Positions 33,947 through 42,972 of a stretch of DNA of 64,000 nt are shown in pieces. Under the pieces are notes generated by a model. It did no database searches. It was not told where the DNA came from and worked only from the letters and a program-made list of their open reading frames with translations. Source of the DNA: Nocardioides terrigena. Lineage in GTDB: Bacteria > Actinomycetota > Actinomycetes > Propionibacteriales > Nocardioidaceae. Each line of letters begins with the position of its first letter. Position 1 is the first letter of the stretch. Location of the stretch: the NCBI RefSeq assembly GCF_003047265.1, contig NZ_PZYY01000006.1, positions 310,001 to 374,000 of the forward strand, read 5' to 3'. The position numbers and the translations under genes were made by a program.

Positions 33947-34395
33947 TGACCGCCCGCATCCGGAGTCTCACGACGCGGCGCTCGCGTGATGAGCGCGGCT
34001 CCATCAGCGTCTGGTTCGCCACCGCAGCACTGGCGATGATCATCCTCGTCGGGATGGCCGTCGACCTCGGCGGCAAGGTCCACACCCAGCAGCAAGCCCG
34101 CAGCGCTGCCGCCCAGGCCGCCCGCACCGGCGCCCAGGAGGTTCAGGGCTCGACCGCAGTCCGCGGCGAGGACCTCCGCGTCGACCTCACCGCCGCCAAG
34201 ACGGCCGCCATGGACTATCTCCGCGCCGCCGGCGTGGAGGGAACCGTCCGCGTCGTCGACGGCGACACCCTGATCGTCACCACCACCGACACATACACCA
34301 GCAAGTTCCTCGGGATCATCGGCCTGGACACGATGCAGGTCACCGGGGAGGCGTCCGCGCGGCTCATCCGCGCCGAAGGAGGCATCGAGAGATGA
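33943..34395 (+). CDS. TadG-like pilus-associated protein
   Basis: This 150-residue protein has the leader RRSRDERGSISVWFATAALA, a hydrophobic helix and GMAVDLGGKVHTQQQARSAA, the start of the TadG/Rhs-like pilus-associated domain, in which the Asp-Leu-Gly-Gly motif recurs. It is shorter than full TadG proteins. Two adjacent ATGs (33943 and 33946) are possible starts. It closes the pilin set and overlaps the following large membrane protein by ATGA. Confidence 0.75.
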   Translation: MMTARIRSLTTRRSRDERGSISVWFATAALAMIILVGMAVDLGGKVHTQQQARSAAAQAARTGAQEVQGSTAVRGEDLRVDLTAAKTAAMDYLRAAGVEGTVRVVDGDTLIVTTTDTYTSKFLGIIGLDTMQVTGEASARLIRAEGGIER

Positions 34396-37300
34396 CCACG
34401 CCCACCCATCCCACCCTGGGCCAGCGGCTCACCGGCCTCGCAGCCTTGGTCGCCGTACTCGGCATCGTCCTCGGGCTGCCCGCACTATTCCTCGCGATCA
34501 GTGCCAGCCCAATCCCGGACCACGTCCCGACCCTGGGCGGCATCAAGAATGCGCTCATGGCGCCCGACGACGGCACCCTCGTCCTCGGCCTGTTCAAGGT
34601 GATCGGCTGGGTCGCGTGGGCCTTCATGGCGCTGAGCCTGGTCGTGGAGGCCATCGCACGGCTCCGCAAGGTCCAGGCGCCCCGGCTGCCGGGCCTGGGC
34701 CGGCCGCAGGCTGCAGCACGCGGCCTCATCGGCCTCGCCGCTCTGCTGTTCATCGCCGCGCCCATCGCCGCCCAGACAGCCACGATCACCACGGCCGCCG
34801 CGGCGCCGGTGACGGTGGGACATGTCAACGCCGGTGCCGCCGACCAGGCACCCGCCCAGCAGGACGTCAAGGTCGAGACGAAGCAGGAGCGCCAGCGCAA
34901 GACCGTCGACCACGCTGTGAAGCCGGGGGAGAGCCTGTGGTCGATCGCCGAGGACCACTTCGGCGACGGTGCCCGCTACAAGGAGCTCGTCGAACTCAAC
35001 CGCGACCTCCTCGGCGCGCAGCCGAGCTTCCTCGAGCCCGGTTGGGTACTCAAACTGCCCGCGGTCAACGGCGGGGCACCGGCGCACGACTACACGGTGC
35101 AGCCCACCGACACCCTCAGCGAGATCGCCCAAGAGCAGCTCGGCGACGCCGACCGCTGGCCCGAGATCTACCAGGCCTCCACCGGCATCACCCAGCCCGG
35201 CGGGGCCCAGCTGACCGACCCCGACGTCATCGACGTCGGCTGGAAGCTCAACATCCCCGGCGCCGACCAGGGGGGCAGTCACGACGACACCCGGCACCAG
35301 CAGCCGCGCGACGTCGAGCCCGAGACGCCCGCCAGCCCCGAGGACCAGCGGCCCGTCGACCCGCCGGCCGAGGAGGAGCCGCCGGTCGCCCACGAGCCTG
35401 AGGTGCCCGAGGTACCCGAGACGGCCGTGCCCGACGCGCCGCCCCAAGCCGAGGAGCCGGCGGCGCCGGCCGCCGACGTCGACCAGGTCGACGACGCTGA
35501 CGACTCGATCCTCGACGCGCCGTGGGTCCTCGCCGGTCTGACCGGCGGGGGCGTCCTGCTGTCCGGGGCGCTGCTCATGGCCCTGCGGTCCCGCCGCCGC
35601 GCCGGCTACCGGAACCGGACGCCCGGCCGCGCGATCGCCGCGCCGCCTCCGGAGCTCGCGCCGGTCGAGATGACCCTGAACGCCACCGGTGCCGCGGCCG
35701 CGGCGACCGTGGAGTTCGCGGACGGGGCGCTGCGCCGCCTCGCGGCCGCCGTCGGCGCGCAGGGCACCACGATGCCGCCGCTCGCCGCCGTGGAGCTCGG
35801 GCACGGCAAGCTGACCCTGCACCTGAGCGCGCCGGCCGCCGTCCCGGCGCCCTGGGTGGGCAGCCCGGACCAGACCCACTGGCACGTCAGCACGGACACC
35901 GCCGTCGACAGGCTCGGCCCCGACACAGGGAACGTCGAGCCGCCCTACCCGCTTCTGGCCACCATCGGCATGAGCGACACCGGCGAGACGTGGCTGCTCA
36001 ACTGCGAGGAGCTGTCCACCCTCACCATCAGCGGCGACCCGACCTACGGCCGGGACTTCGCCCGCCACCTCGCCGCGCAGCTGGCCGTCAACCCGTGGTC
36101 GCGCCGCGTGCAGGTCGACTGCATCGGCGTGGCTGAGGAAGCCGTCGCCATGGACGAGCGGATCAGCTACTACCCGACCGGAGCAGCCGGGTCACCCGCG
36201 ACCGCGGAAGCCCTCGCGGCCGCCGTCACCACGGTCGACCGGGCGAAGCGACACGACACCGACGCGTCCACGGCGCGCACCGGCAGCGTCGACGACGACA
36301 CCTGGCCCGCCCGGATGCTGTTGCTCGACGCGGCGGCCGGAGACCCCGAGGACCTTGAGCAGCTGCTGCAGCTGGTCACCAACCACGTCGGGCAGTCCGC
36401 CACCTCCATCGTCGTCGCCGGCGAACGCCCCAACACACCGGGCGCCGTCCTGCACATGACGAACACCGGCCGCGTCGTCCTCGAGCACGCCGGCCTCAAC
36501 CTCATCGCCGTCGGCCTCACCAGCGACGAAGCCCGCGGCTGCGCCCTGGTCTACGCACAGAGCGAGGTCGCCGAGGACGTCCCCGTGCCGGTCGACGAGA
36601 CCGTCACCGACGGCTGGGAGGCCTACACCGACCAGTCCGGGGCACTGCGCCGCGAGTACACCCTGCCGCGCAACACCCCCGCGGACACCGTCGACGAGCC
36701 GCTGTCCTCCCTCCTGGAGGGCGACGACGCGGACTACATCCGTCAGAGCGCGATCGTGCAGGAGGACCTCGAGACGCTGGCGCCGAAGGTGCCCGAGCAC
36801 GTCCGAGCCGAGGTCGAGCAGAGCGACCCCACTCTCGACCAGGACATCGCCGACTGGTTCTCGACCGACTGCGACCGTCCACGGCTCAGCCTGCTCGGTC
36901 CGGTCACCGCGCGCACCCACGGCAAGGCCCTGGCCAAGCGCAAGCCCTACTTCACCGAGCTCCTCGCGTACTTGGCCCTGCACCGCAAGCACGGAGCCAC
37001 CCGCGAGGAGATCGGCGAGGCATTCGGGATCACCCCCGGCAAGGTGCGCGACTACACCAACACCGTCCGCGAATGGCTGGGCACCAACCCCACAAGTAGA
37101 GAGCCCCACCTGCCCCACGCCGACAAGGCCCCTGCCACCAAGCTCCGCGGCGTCAACGTCTACCAGGTCGACGACGGCCTCCTGGTCGACCTTCACCTCT
37201 TCCTCCGACTGCGCAAGCGCGGGCAGGCCCGGGGCGGCGCGGAAGGCGTCGCCGACCTCTGCACCGCGCTCGAGCTGGTCGGCGAGGCGAAGCCGTTCAG

Positions 37301-37652
37301 CCAGCTGCGTGAAGAGGGATGGTCTTGGCTCGTCAACGAGCCCGACCGCGTCGACCTCATGGCTTCAGGCTGGATCGCCGACGTCGCCCTCATCGTCGTC
37401 ACCGAGGCTCTCGCCGCAGGCGATCTGGTCAAGGCCCGCTCCGCCGCCTACGTCGCCAACCGGGCCGACCCTGACGGCGAGAGCACCCGCCTGTGCCTGG
37501 CCCACGTCATGAAGGCCGAGGGCGACCAGCTCGAGGCCGACCGGATCCTCCGCGAGGAGATCTGCAACCGGTCCGACGACGGCGACGCCCCCATGGAACT
37601 GTCGGAGCGCACGAAGACCATCATCAGTACCCACGGCTGGCTCGCGAGCTGA
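34392..37652 (+). CDS. Membrane LysM / winged-helix BTAD protein
   Basis: This 1086-residue protein has N-terminal hydrophobic helices (about 15-40, 65-85, 110-130). Two LysM domains follow (about 170-222, KPGESLWSIAEDHFGDGARY; about 232-292, QPTDTLSEIAQEQLGDADRW). A Pro/Glu/Ala-rich linker leads to a further membrane helix (about 376-398, WVLAGLTGGGVLLSGALLMA). The long C-terminal part ends in a winged helix (ELLAYLALHRKHGATREEIG) and a bacterial transcriptional activation domain (LCTALELVGEAKPFSQLREE). LysM binds peptidoglycan and BTAD is typical of SARP regulators, so it may link wall status to element gene expression; this is inference. Confidence 0.8.
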   Translation: MTTPTHPTLGQRLTGLAALVAVLGIVLGLPALFLAISASPIPDHVPTLGGIKNALMAPDDGTLVLGLFKVIGWVAWAFMALSLVVEAIARLRKVQAPRLPGLGRPQAAARGLIGLAALLFIAAPIAAQTATITTAAAAPVTVGHVNAGAADQAPAQQDVKVETKQERQRKTVDHAVKPGESLWSIAEDHFGDGARYKELVELNRDLLGAQPSFLEPGWVLKLPAVNGGAPAHDYTVQPTDTLSEIAQEQLGDADRWPEIYQASTGITQPGGAQLTDPDVIDVGWKLNIPGADQGGSHDDTRHQQPRDVEPETPASPEDQRPVDPPAEEEPPVAHEPEVPEVPETAVPDAPPQAEEPAAPAADVDQVDDADDSILDAPWVLAGLTGGGVLLSGALLMALRSRRRAGYRNRTPGRAIAAPPPELAPVEMTLNATGAAAAATVEFADGALRRLAAAVGAQGTTMPPLAAVELGHGKLTLHLSAPAAVPAPWVGSPDQTHWHVSTDTAVDRLGPDTGNVEPPYPLLATIGMSDTGETWLLNCEELSTLTISGDPTYGRDFARHLAAQLAVNPWSRRVQVDCIGVAEEAVAMDERISYYPTGAAGSPATAEALAAAVTTVDRAKRHDTDASTARTGSVDDDTWPARMLLLDAAAGDPEDLEQLLQLVTNHVGQSATSIVVAGERPNTPGAVLHMTNTGRVVLEHAGLNLIAVGLTSDEARGCALVYAQSEVAEDVPVPVDETVTDGWEAYTDQSGALRREYTLPRNTPADTVDEPLSSLLEGDDADYIRQSAIVQEDLETLAPKVPEHVRAEVEQSDPTLDQDIADWFSTDCDRPRLSLLGPVTARTHGKALAKRKPYFTELLAYLALHRKHGATREEIGEAFGITPGKVRDYTNTVREWLGTNPTSREPHLPHADKAPATKLRGVNVYQVDDGLLVDLHLFLRLRKRGQARGGAEGVADLCTALELVGEAKPFSQLREEGWSWLVNEPDRVDLMASGWIADVALIVVTEALAAGDLVKARSAAYVANRADPDGESTRLCLAHVMKAEGDQLEADRILREEICNRSDDGDAPMELSERTKTIISTHGWLAS

Positions 37653-37674
37653 CTCGGGAAGGGAGCACCAGCAC

Positions 37675-37950
37675 ATGACCACCTTCAACCAGGAGCTCAC
37701 CGGCCGCTACGTCGCGGCCGGCGGCGACCGCCCCGACCTCGACGCCCGACGCGTCGCCAGAGCCGTCTTCGTCCGCGACACCGTCCGCACCCTCTACGAC
37801 GCCGACAAGCGATTCGGCATCGACCCCGCCGACAACGGCTCGCTGGCCGAGCTCGTCGACGCCGCCGAAGAACACCTCGAGCACATCGCCACCGACGTCA
37901 GCCAGCGATCAGTCATGGCGCCGCCCAACACAGGAGGAGACACCGCATGA
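37675..37950 (+). CDS. Small conserved-looking protein of unknown function
   Basis: This 91-residue soluble protein is acidic and mostly helical by composition (VARAVFVRDTVRTLYDADKR, LAELVDAAEEHLEHIATDV). A GGGAAGGGAG ribosome site precedes the ATG. It begins 22 bases after the LysM-BTAD gene and overlaps the lipoprotein gene by ATGA, so it belongs to the operon. No family is recognised. Confidence 0.6.
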   Translation: MTTFNQELTGRYVAAGGDRPDLDARRVARAVFVRDTVRTLYDADKRFGIDPADNGSLAELVDAAEEHLEHIATDVSQRSVMAPPNTGGDTA

Positions 37951-38513
37951 GGAAGCACCACTCCGCACTCGGGGGAGTGGCCCTCGCCCTCGCCCTCACC
38001 CTCACGGGCTGCTCGGACGACGGCACCGACCCCGAGGCCGAGGACACCCCGACCGCTACGCCGAGCTCGAGCCCGACGAGCACTGCGCCGACGCCGCAGA
38101 CCCCCGAGGAGAAGGCGGCGGCCCAGCTGGCGATGTACCTCGAGGTACGCGACCTCGCTTACCGGAAGCGGGACATCAACTTCAAGGCGCTCAACCCGGT
38201 CGCGACCGGTGAGGAGTTTCTGCATTTGCAGCACACCGTCGCGAGCATGATGAATGAAAACGTCACGGTGACCGGGGAGTACGCACACACGCTCGACGAG
38301 CCGCGGAATCGCGGGACCTCGATTCTGATCATCGACTGCGAGGACCGCACCAAGGTCACCTGGAAGAACGACGGGGCGATCCGGCAACCGGACTTCACGG
38401 ACCCCAACGGAGACCCGCTCCGCAACCCCGCCCCGGTTGAGTACACGCTCGTCAAGGACAAGGGTGCTTGGAAGGTCTCCGACTCGGACCTGCTTTGGGA
38501 CCAGCCATGCTGA
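37947..38513 (+). CDS. Predicted lipoprotein, NTF2-like
   Basis: This 188-residue protein has a lipoprotein signal peptide with lipobox LTGC (Cys about 22), then an acidic Thr/Ser/Pro linker and a globular domain (AMYLEVRDLAYRKRDINFKA ... GAWKVSDSDLLWDQPC) whose layout resembles NTF2-like accessory proteins. It is anchored outside the membrane. The stop overlaps the next start by 7 bases. Its role in pilus or conjugation function is unknown. Confidence 0.7.
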   Translation: MRKHHSALGGVALALALTLTGCSDDGTDPEAEDTPTATPSSSPTSTAPTPQTPEEKAAAQLAMYLEVRDLAYRKRDINFKALNPVATGEEFLHLQHTVASMMNENVTVTGEYAHTLDEPRNRGTSILIIDCEDRTKVTWKNDGAIRQPDFTDPNGDPLRNPAPVEYTLVKDKGAWKVSDSDLLWDQPC

Positions 38514-39403
38514 GGAGACTCATTGCCCTCTTGGTGGCGTTGGCAGGGTCGCTCGTCATCGTGTTCGTCACCGCCTCCGCCGCGAGCGCTGACTGCACAG
38601 CGGACCCGGTGACCGGCGAAGTTGTCTGTGACGACGAGGATGGCGGCAACGATGGCGGTGACGGCGGTGACACCGGTGGCTCGTCGACTTGCTCGACCTC
38701 GGACGGTAGGGAGATCCCGTGCACTGGCCCCGGCGGGTCGGTATGGAGCAGCAGCCATCAGTGCTGGGTCGGCGACGTCTGGGATCCGGGTGGGGAGGGC
38801 CCACTGCCGCCCCCTGGACAGACCAATGAGGATGGTGCGTGGCACATCTGCTACTGGCCGCCCCCCGGCTCCTCATGGGATCCGGTCTGGATCCAGAACG
38901 GCACGGTCACGATCGACCCGGTGGTTCTCGCCAATCGCGCGATCGCGTCGATGGACCTGGATCCGATCAGGATCGGCATCGTTCCCGAGCCTGGCCCCAA
39001 CCGGGTCGGACTCGTTGGTCTGCCGGTGTGGATGTGGGTCGACAGCCCGACCGATGACACGTTCGGACCGATCACCGCGTCCGCCAGCGAAGGGCCGGTC
39101 TCGGTCAGCGCCACCGCCAGCGTCTCCAGCATCGTGTGGAACATGGGCGACGGCACCAAGGTGACCTGCACCGGCAAGGGGACGCCGTACGCCGATCACT
39201 ACGGCAAGCAGGACTCCCCGACCTGCGGGCACCGCTACGCGAAGATGTCGACCGACCAGCCCGAGGGTGCGTACCAGGTCACCGCGGCCAGTCACTGGGT
39301 GGTCGAGTGGACCGGTGGCGGGCAGTCCGGAACCATCGAGTTCGACCTGGCCACAGAGCCCCTCCCGATCCGCATCGGGGAGGCCCAGGTGCTGACCCAG
39401 TGA
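38507..39403 (+). CDS. Secreted protein of unknown function at the end of the pilus operon
   Basis: This 298-residue protein has a signal peptide (LIALLVALAGSLVIVFVTAS, cleavage near SASA-DC), a Gly/Asp-rich linker and a Trp- and Cys-containing region (SSHQCWVGDVWDPG; WHICYWPPPGSSWDP). A beta-rich domain follows (VWNMGDGTKVTCTGKGTPY). The WNMGDG and TCGHRYAK pieces recall PKD-like folds. It starts inside the end of the lipoprotein gene and is followed by a strong terminator. No specific family is recognised. Confidence 0.65.
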   Translation: MLRRLIALLVALAGSLVIVFVTASAASADCTADPVTGEVVCDDEDGGNDGGDGGDTGGSSTCSTSDGREIPCTGPGGSVWSSSHQCWVGDVWDPGGEGPLPPPGQTNEDGAWHICYWPPPGSSWDPVWIQNGTVTIDPVVLANRAIASMDLDPIRIGIVPEPGPNRVGLVGLPVWMWVDSPTDDTFGPITASASEGPVSVSATASVSSIVWNMGDGTKVTCTGKGTPYADHYGKQDSPTCGHRYAKMSTDQPEGAYQVTAASHWVVEWTGGGQSGTIEFDLATEPLPIRIGEAQVLTQ

Positions 39404-39774
39404 CCCTGTACTAGCCGACCGACCACCGACACAGGTCCCCGTCCTCACAGCAGCAAGGGGACCTGTGTCGTTCGCTGCCCGAGCGCGCCCCGAGGCACCG
39501 GGCCCGCCGAGCGGAGCTGCTCGTGCTGCCGCTGCTGGACGTGAAAGAGCCCCAGGCGTCTCGGGTCACCTGGGGCTCGTGAGAAGTAGAGCATGGGGTG
39601 GCTCGCCTGCGCTGATGAATAGAAGATCGCGCGGACCTAGACGCTCGCCGTCGGGGTGCCAGGTGGCCCGTCACGTGACCTGGGTGCCGCCCTCCTGGCG
39701 GTCTGGGGTCCGCCGATCTGCGAGCTCGCCCTCGACACAGCGGTGGCCTGACGGCCGCGTGGTCCGGCAGGGAG
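39404..39774. other. Intergenic region between pilus operon and NACHT gene
   Basis: This 371-base convergent gap holds a strong terminator at 39427-39470. No gene is seen in the remainder; the short open frames across it have no ribosome site or family likeness. Confidence 0.6.
39427..39470. terminator. Strong terminator after the pilus operon
   Basis: CGACACAGGTCCCC (39427-39440) pairs perfectly with GGGGACCTGTGTCG (39457-39470) to give a 14-bp stem with a 16-base loop, followed by TTCGC. It lies 24 bases past the last pilus-operon gene. Confidence 0.8.
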
Positions 39775-42618
39775 TCAGCCGAGGATGCAGTCGGCGAGTG
39801 GGGCGCGGAAGCGCTGCGAGAGCACGGATCTGAGTTGGAGGAACAGTGACACGTCGCCGGGGAGCACGTAAGCGACAGCTGCGCTCAGTACTGCTGCCGC
39901 CTCGGGGATGTTCAGGCAGGCGATGAGGTCGGCTTCGTGCTGCTCGACGAAGACCTCGTCCTTGATTGCCTTCATCGCGGCGGCAGCGCCACGGATGACA
40001 GGGTCGAGAGCGGCGGGGTGGGGGCTGGTGTCGAGCTCGTCGTCGAAGGCGGTCCAGTCCACGCCCGGCGGACAGGGGTGGGGAGTGCTGGCCAGCTGGT
40101 TCAGGACCAAGCCGAGTCCCAGTGTGCGCTCGTTGACCTGCAGATCGTGCTCGATGGCGGACACCATCTCGGCCGCGCTGGCGACCGTCAGACGGTTTGC
40201 GGTGGCTGTGAGGCCCTCACGCATCATTCGCGCTACTGCGTCTCGTTGTTCGGCACCACTGTCGGCGTAGCGCAGAAGGATGCGTAGCGACCGGTCCAGG
40301 TTGAACGCAGAGGGCGCGTCCAGTACGTGGAGCCCGTGAGCCAAGATGCGGCGGCTCCAGTTCGGCCATGCGCGCGCCATACCGTCGTCGAGGACGTCGA
40401 GAGCTACCTCGGGGCCGATCGGTAGATGCGATCCGAACCGTTCGGGAGCTTCCTGGTCGACCGTCTCGATGAGCTCGACCACGGCCTGGTGTTCGTGGGC
40501 GCGAGGTTCCGCGAACATCTTTCCTGTCGCGAACAACCAGGTGTTGCGCCAATGTGGGCTGGGGGCCAGGAGACGTAGCCGGTTGATCAGGGTCTCAAGG
40601 GGCGCGTCGCTGATTCGCCGGGCCGCCATGAGTTCTTGGAGTGAGCGCACGTCGAAACCGAAGCCGTCGTTCCGGGGCGCGATCAGGACCAGTCGCTGTG
40701 TCGCAGACCTAATGATCGAGTCCAGGACGTCGGAGTGGTGCCCGTCGGGCTTGAACTCGGCGTCGTTGAGGATGTGCCAGACGATTTCGCGCAGCTCCGG
40801 CTCTGTTAGGACGGCCGTGGAGTGGTCGGCCGTCTCGCTGCGCTGTTGAAGCACGAAGCCGGCGCGCTCGTGAAGCTGGTGGATGAACGGCTCGTACTTG
40901 GTCAGGAGCGTACGGACCATCGTCGGTTTGTTGCGCTCTCGTCGTACGACGGTGTCGTAATAACTCCAGAACAGGCTATACCGGTCTGGTGCGATGGTCC
41001 CCGCGCCGTCGACGATGATCGAGAGGATGAGGACCTGCAGCGGCGTCCGCAGCAGTTTGACGAGGTTCTCATCCTGCGCAGCGTTCCGAAGGGCCGTGAC
41101 GACCTTGCCGATCCGCTCCTCGTCGCCGCTAAGGCGTACTTGGGCGGCCTTAGTTCCGAAGGCGACGGCCTCAGCGGGTGTCAGGTCGTCGAGTCCGACG
41201 GTTTCGAACGACGTCGGGTCGATGTTTTCGGTGTAGCCAACCGGGCGGGTCGTGATGACGGCAAGTAGGTCGCATCGGTCCCCCTCTGCGTTGTTGACGA
41301 ACTCCACGACGCGCTCGATCACCGTGCGCCGCGTCTCTGGCTCGGTGACCTCGTCCAGGCCATCGAATACGACTAGCCAGGGCCAAGCGCGCAGCCAGGA
41401 GGTCAGCGTGGCGGGAGTGACGGTGCCATGGTTCGACTTCTTGCTGATGTGTTCGGCCACGTATCGCATCAGCGATTCGTCGAGCTTGTGGCCTCGTTCC
41501 TCCGCGTAGTCGGCGAGGTCGATGCGCAGCGGCCAGCGCCGGTGCCGCGGGAGTTGGTGCCCCAGCCTCCGCAGCACGTCCTCGGTCCCGGTGATCACGG
41601 TGTCGTGGTTGGCCGCTAGTGCCGTGGAGCCTTTGAGCGCTGCAACCCGGTATGCCTGCACGATCAGCTTGGAGATCGTGGTCTTCCCGTTGCCCGGCTG
41701 GCCGGTGAGGACGATGTGGCGCGGCCCGTCCACAGCTGTGATGTCTCGGGCTAGGAGGTTGTCTCCCCGCTCGAAGACATGCCGCAGCACGGTGCTCCTG
41801 TGGCCTCCGCCCGGGAAGGTCACGGGGAGATCGATGGCGACCTCGTGCACCGGGATGCCGCGGTTTTCGCGGTCACCGGCGTCGTCGAAGTACACCAGCC
41901 CGTCGGAGAGGAGTTCGGTGCGTGCCTGGTCGAGCAGAACCGGTTCGCTGTCCTTAACGGCGATGTTGCCCGTGAGCTCAGAGATGAAGGTGAAGACGTC
42001 GCTGGCAGTCAAGAAGGCGTCGAACCGGCGGCGCACGCCTTCCTGCGTGCTCAACAGAGCATCGAGTTGGTTGCCGTCCCAGAATCGGATCGTCTTGATG
42101 TGCGCGATCCGCTTGCGCCGCTGGACCCTATCGAGAATTGCATCCTGATCGTCGATGTCGCGGCTGGGGTCGTTGAGCCTGTCGCGGTAGGCCCTGATGT
42201 TCCTGCGGATGGCGTCGTGGCCGCCCGTGTTCTGAACGGGCGTGAGTGCGACGTTGGTGATGAAGACGAGCTGATCAGGCAGGGGATCCCGCGGGTCCTT
42301 CTTATCCCACTCAGCCCAGGCGTCGAGTTCCTTCTTGACCTCTCCCCACAACCACGAGGCATTGGTGGTCTCCGAGTCGGAGATCTTGTCGTGGTGCTTG
42401 ACCTGGAAGACGGTGTAACCGCTGAAGGTGTCTGCTGAGGTCTCGAGTGCTGAGGCGAACTTCAGGTTGCCCTCGAAGTACAGATCGCGGCCGCCGTCCT
42501 TGCCAGCGCCCATGACCTGGACACCTGGGCCGAACTCGGCGATCGCCAGCGCAGCGGCCATCGACTGAAAGGCACCGGGGCTCAACAACTGCAGCTGGTG
42601 CTTCACGGACGACTCCAC
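39775..42618 (-). CDS. Nuclease-NACHT STAND NTPase, predicted antiviral protein
   Basis: This 947-residue protein has an N-terminal restriction-endonuclease-like domain: VMGAGKDGGRDLYFEG, then YTVFQVKHHD with a Q-x-K motif. A NACHT ATPase follows, with Walker A HIVLTGQPGNGKTTISKLI at about 306, Walker B WLVVFDGLDEV at about 417 and the sensor VITTRPVGY. A helical C-terminal half of about 400 residues probably senses a phage component. This matches bacterial NACHT/Avs defence proteins, which cleave DNA after activation. It is the only reversed gene between 27.8 and 60.2 kb and looks lower in GC than its neighbours, so it is probably inserted cargo. Confidence 0.85.
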   Translation of the reverse strand: MESSVKHQLQLLSPGAFQSMAAALAIAEFGPGVQVMGAGKDGGRDLYFEGNLKFASALETSADTFSGYTVFQVKHHDKISDSETTNASWLWGEVKKELDAWAEWDKKDPRDPLPDQLVFITNVALTPVQNTGGHDAIRRNIRAYRDRLNDPSRDIDDQDAILDRVQRRKRIAHIKTIRFWDGNQLDALLSTQEGVRRRFDAFLTASDVFTFISELTGNIAVKDSEPVLLDQARTELLSDGLVYFDDAGDRENRGIPVHEVAIDLPVTFPGGGHRSTVLRHVFERGDNLLARDITAVDGPRHIVLTGQPGNGKTTISKLIVQAYRVAALKGSTALAANHDTVITGTEDVLRRLGHQLPRHRRWPLRIDLADYAEERGHKLDESLMRYVAEHISKKSNHGTVTPATLTSWLRAWPWLVVFDGLDEVTEPETRRTVIERVVEFVNNAEGDRCDLLAVITTRPVGYTENIDPTSFETVGLDDLTPAEAVAFGTKAAQVRLSGDEERIGKVVTALRNAAQDENLVKLLRTPLQVLILSIIVDGAGTIAPDRYSLFWSYYDTVVRRERNKPTMVRTLLTKYEPFIHQLHERAGFVLQQRSETADHSTAVLTEPELREIVWHILNDAEFKPDGHHSDVLDSIIRSATQRLVLIAPRNDGFGFDVRSLQELMAARRISDAPLETLINRLRLLAPSPHWRNTWLFATGKMFAEPRAHEHQAVVELIETVDQEAPERFGSHLPIGPEVALDVLDDGMARAWPNWSRRILAHGLHVLDAPSAFNLDRSLRILLRYADSGAEQRDAVARMMREGLTATANRLTVASAAEMVSAIEHDLQVNERTLGLGLVLNQLASTPHPCPPGVDWTAFDDELDTSPHPAALDPVIRGAAAAMKAIKDEVFVEQHEADLIACLNIPEAAAVLSAAVAYVLPGDVSLFLQLRSVLSQRFRAPLADCILG

Positions 42619-42972
42619 TGTTCGACGGACGGCTCAAGGTAGCAACGCGCAGCGACACGGCGTGGTCGAACCGCGCGGTCACCCGTCCGCCTGTCACCAA
42701 GGCGCTGCCGCGGAGCGAATCCCTACCGGTTCGGTGTTGAGGAGGTAGGTGCGTCGCGGTTGGAAACGTTCGGCGCATCTCGACAAACAGGCCTCGCGCC
42801 ACCCTGGTCAAGAAGTTCCTGCAACTTTCGGGGGGACGCCCTCTGACCTGCGGAAACGCGCTTCCCCCCTCTGCGTCCCCCCTCCAAATCAGGGGTTTGG
42901 GGGGACGGATGCGGGGACGCCCGCTCGCGACCTTTCTGCCGTGCACAGCCACGGACGAAAGGAGCGAGTGCG
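42619..42972. other. Divergent control region of the transfer module
   Basis: This 354-base region lies between the leftward NACHT gene and the first rightward gene of the transfer module. It contains no gene. Its right third (42830-42922) is dense in G6/C6 repeats and a hairpin, listed separately. A GAAAGGAG ribosome site precedes the gene at 42973. Confidence 0.6.
42830..42922. repeat. Cluster of G6/C6 direct and inverted repeats
   Basis: GGGGGGAC occurs at 42830-42837 and 42899-42906, and its reverse complement GTCCCCCC at 42875-42882. GGGGACGCCC is repeated at 42832-42841 and 42913-42922. TCCCCCCTC is repeated at 42863-42871 and 42876-42884 with a 13-base period. GTCCCC...CCAAA (from 42875) and TTTGGGGGGAC (42896-42906) can form an 11-bp stem with a 3-base bulge and the loop TCAGGGG. 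The cluster could be an operator array, an attenuator or part of a replication or transfer origin; the sequence does not decide. Confidence 0.6.
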
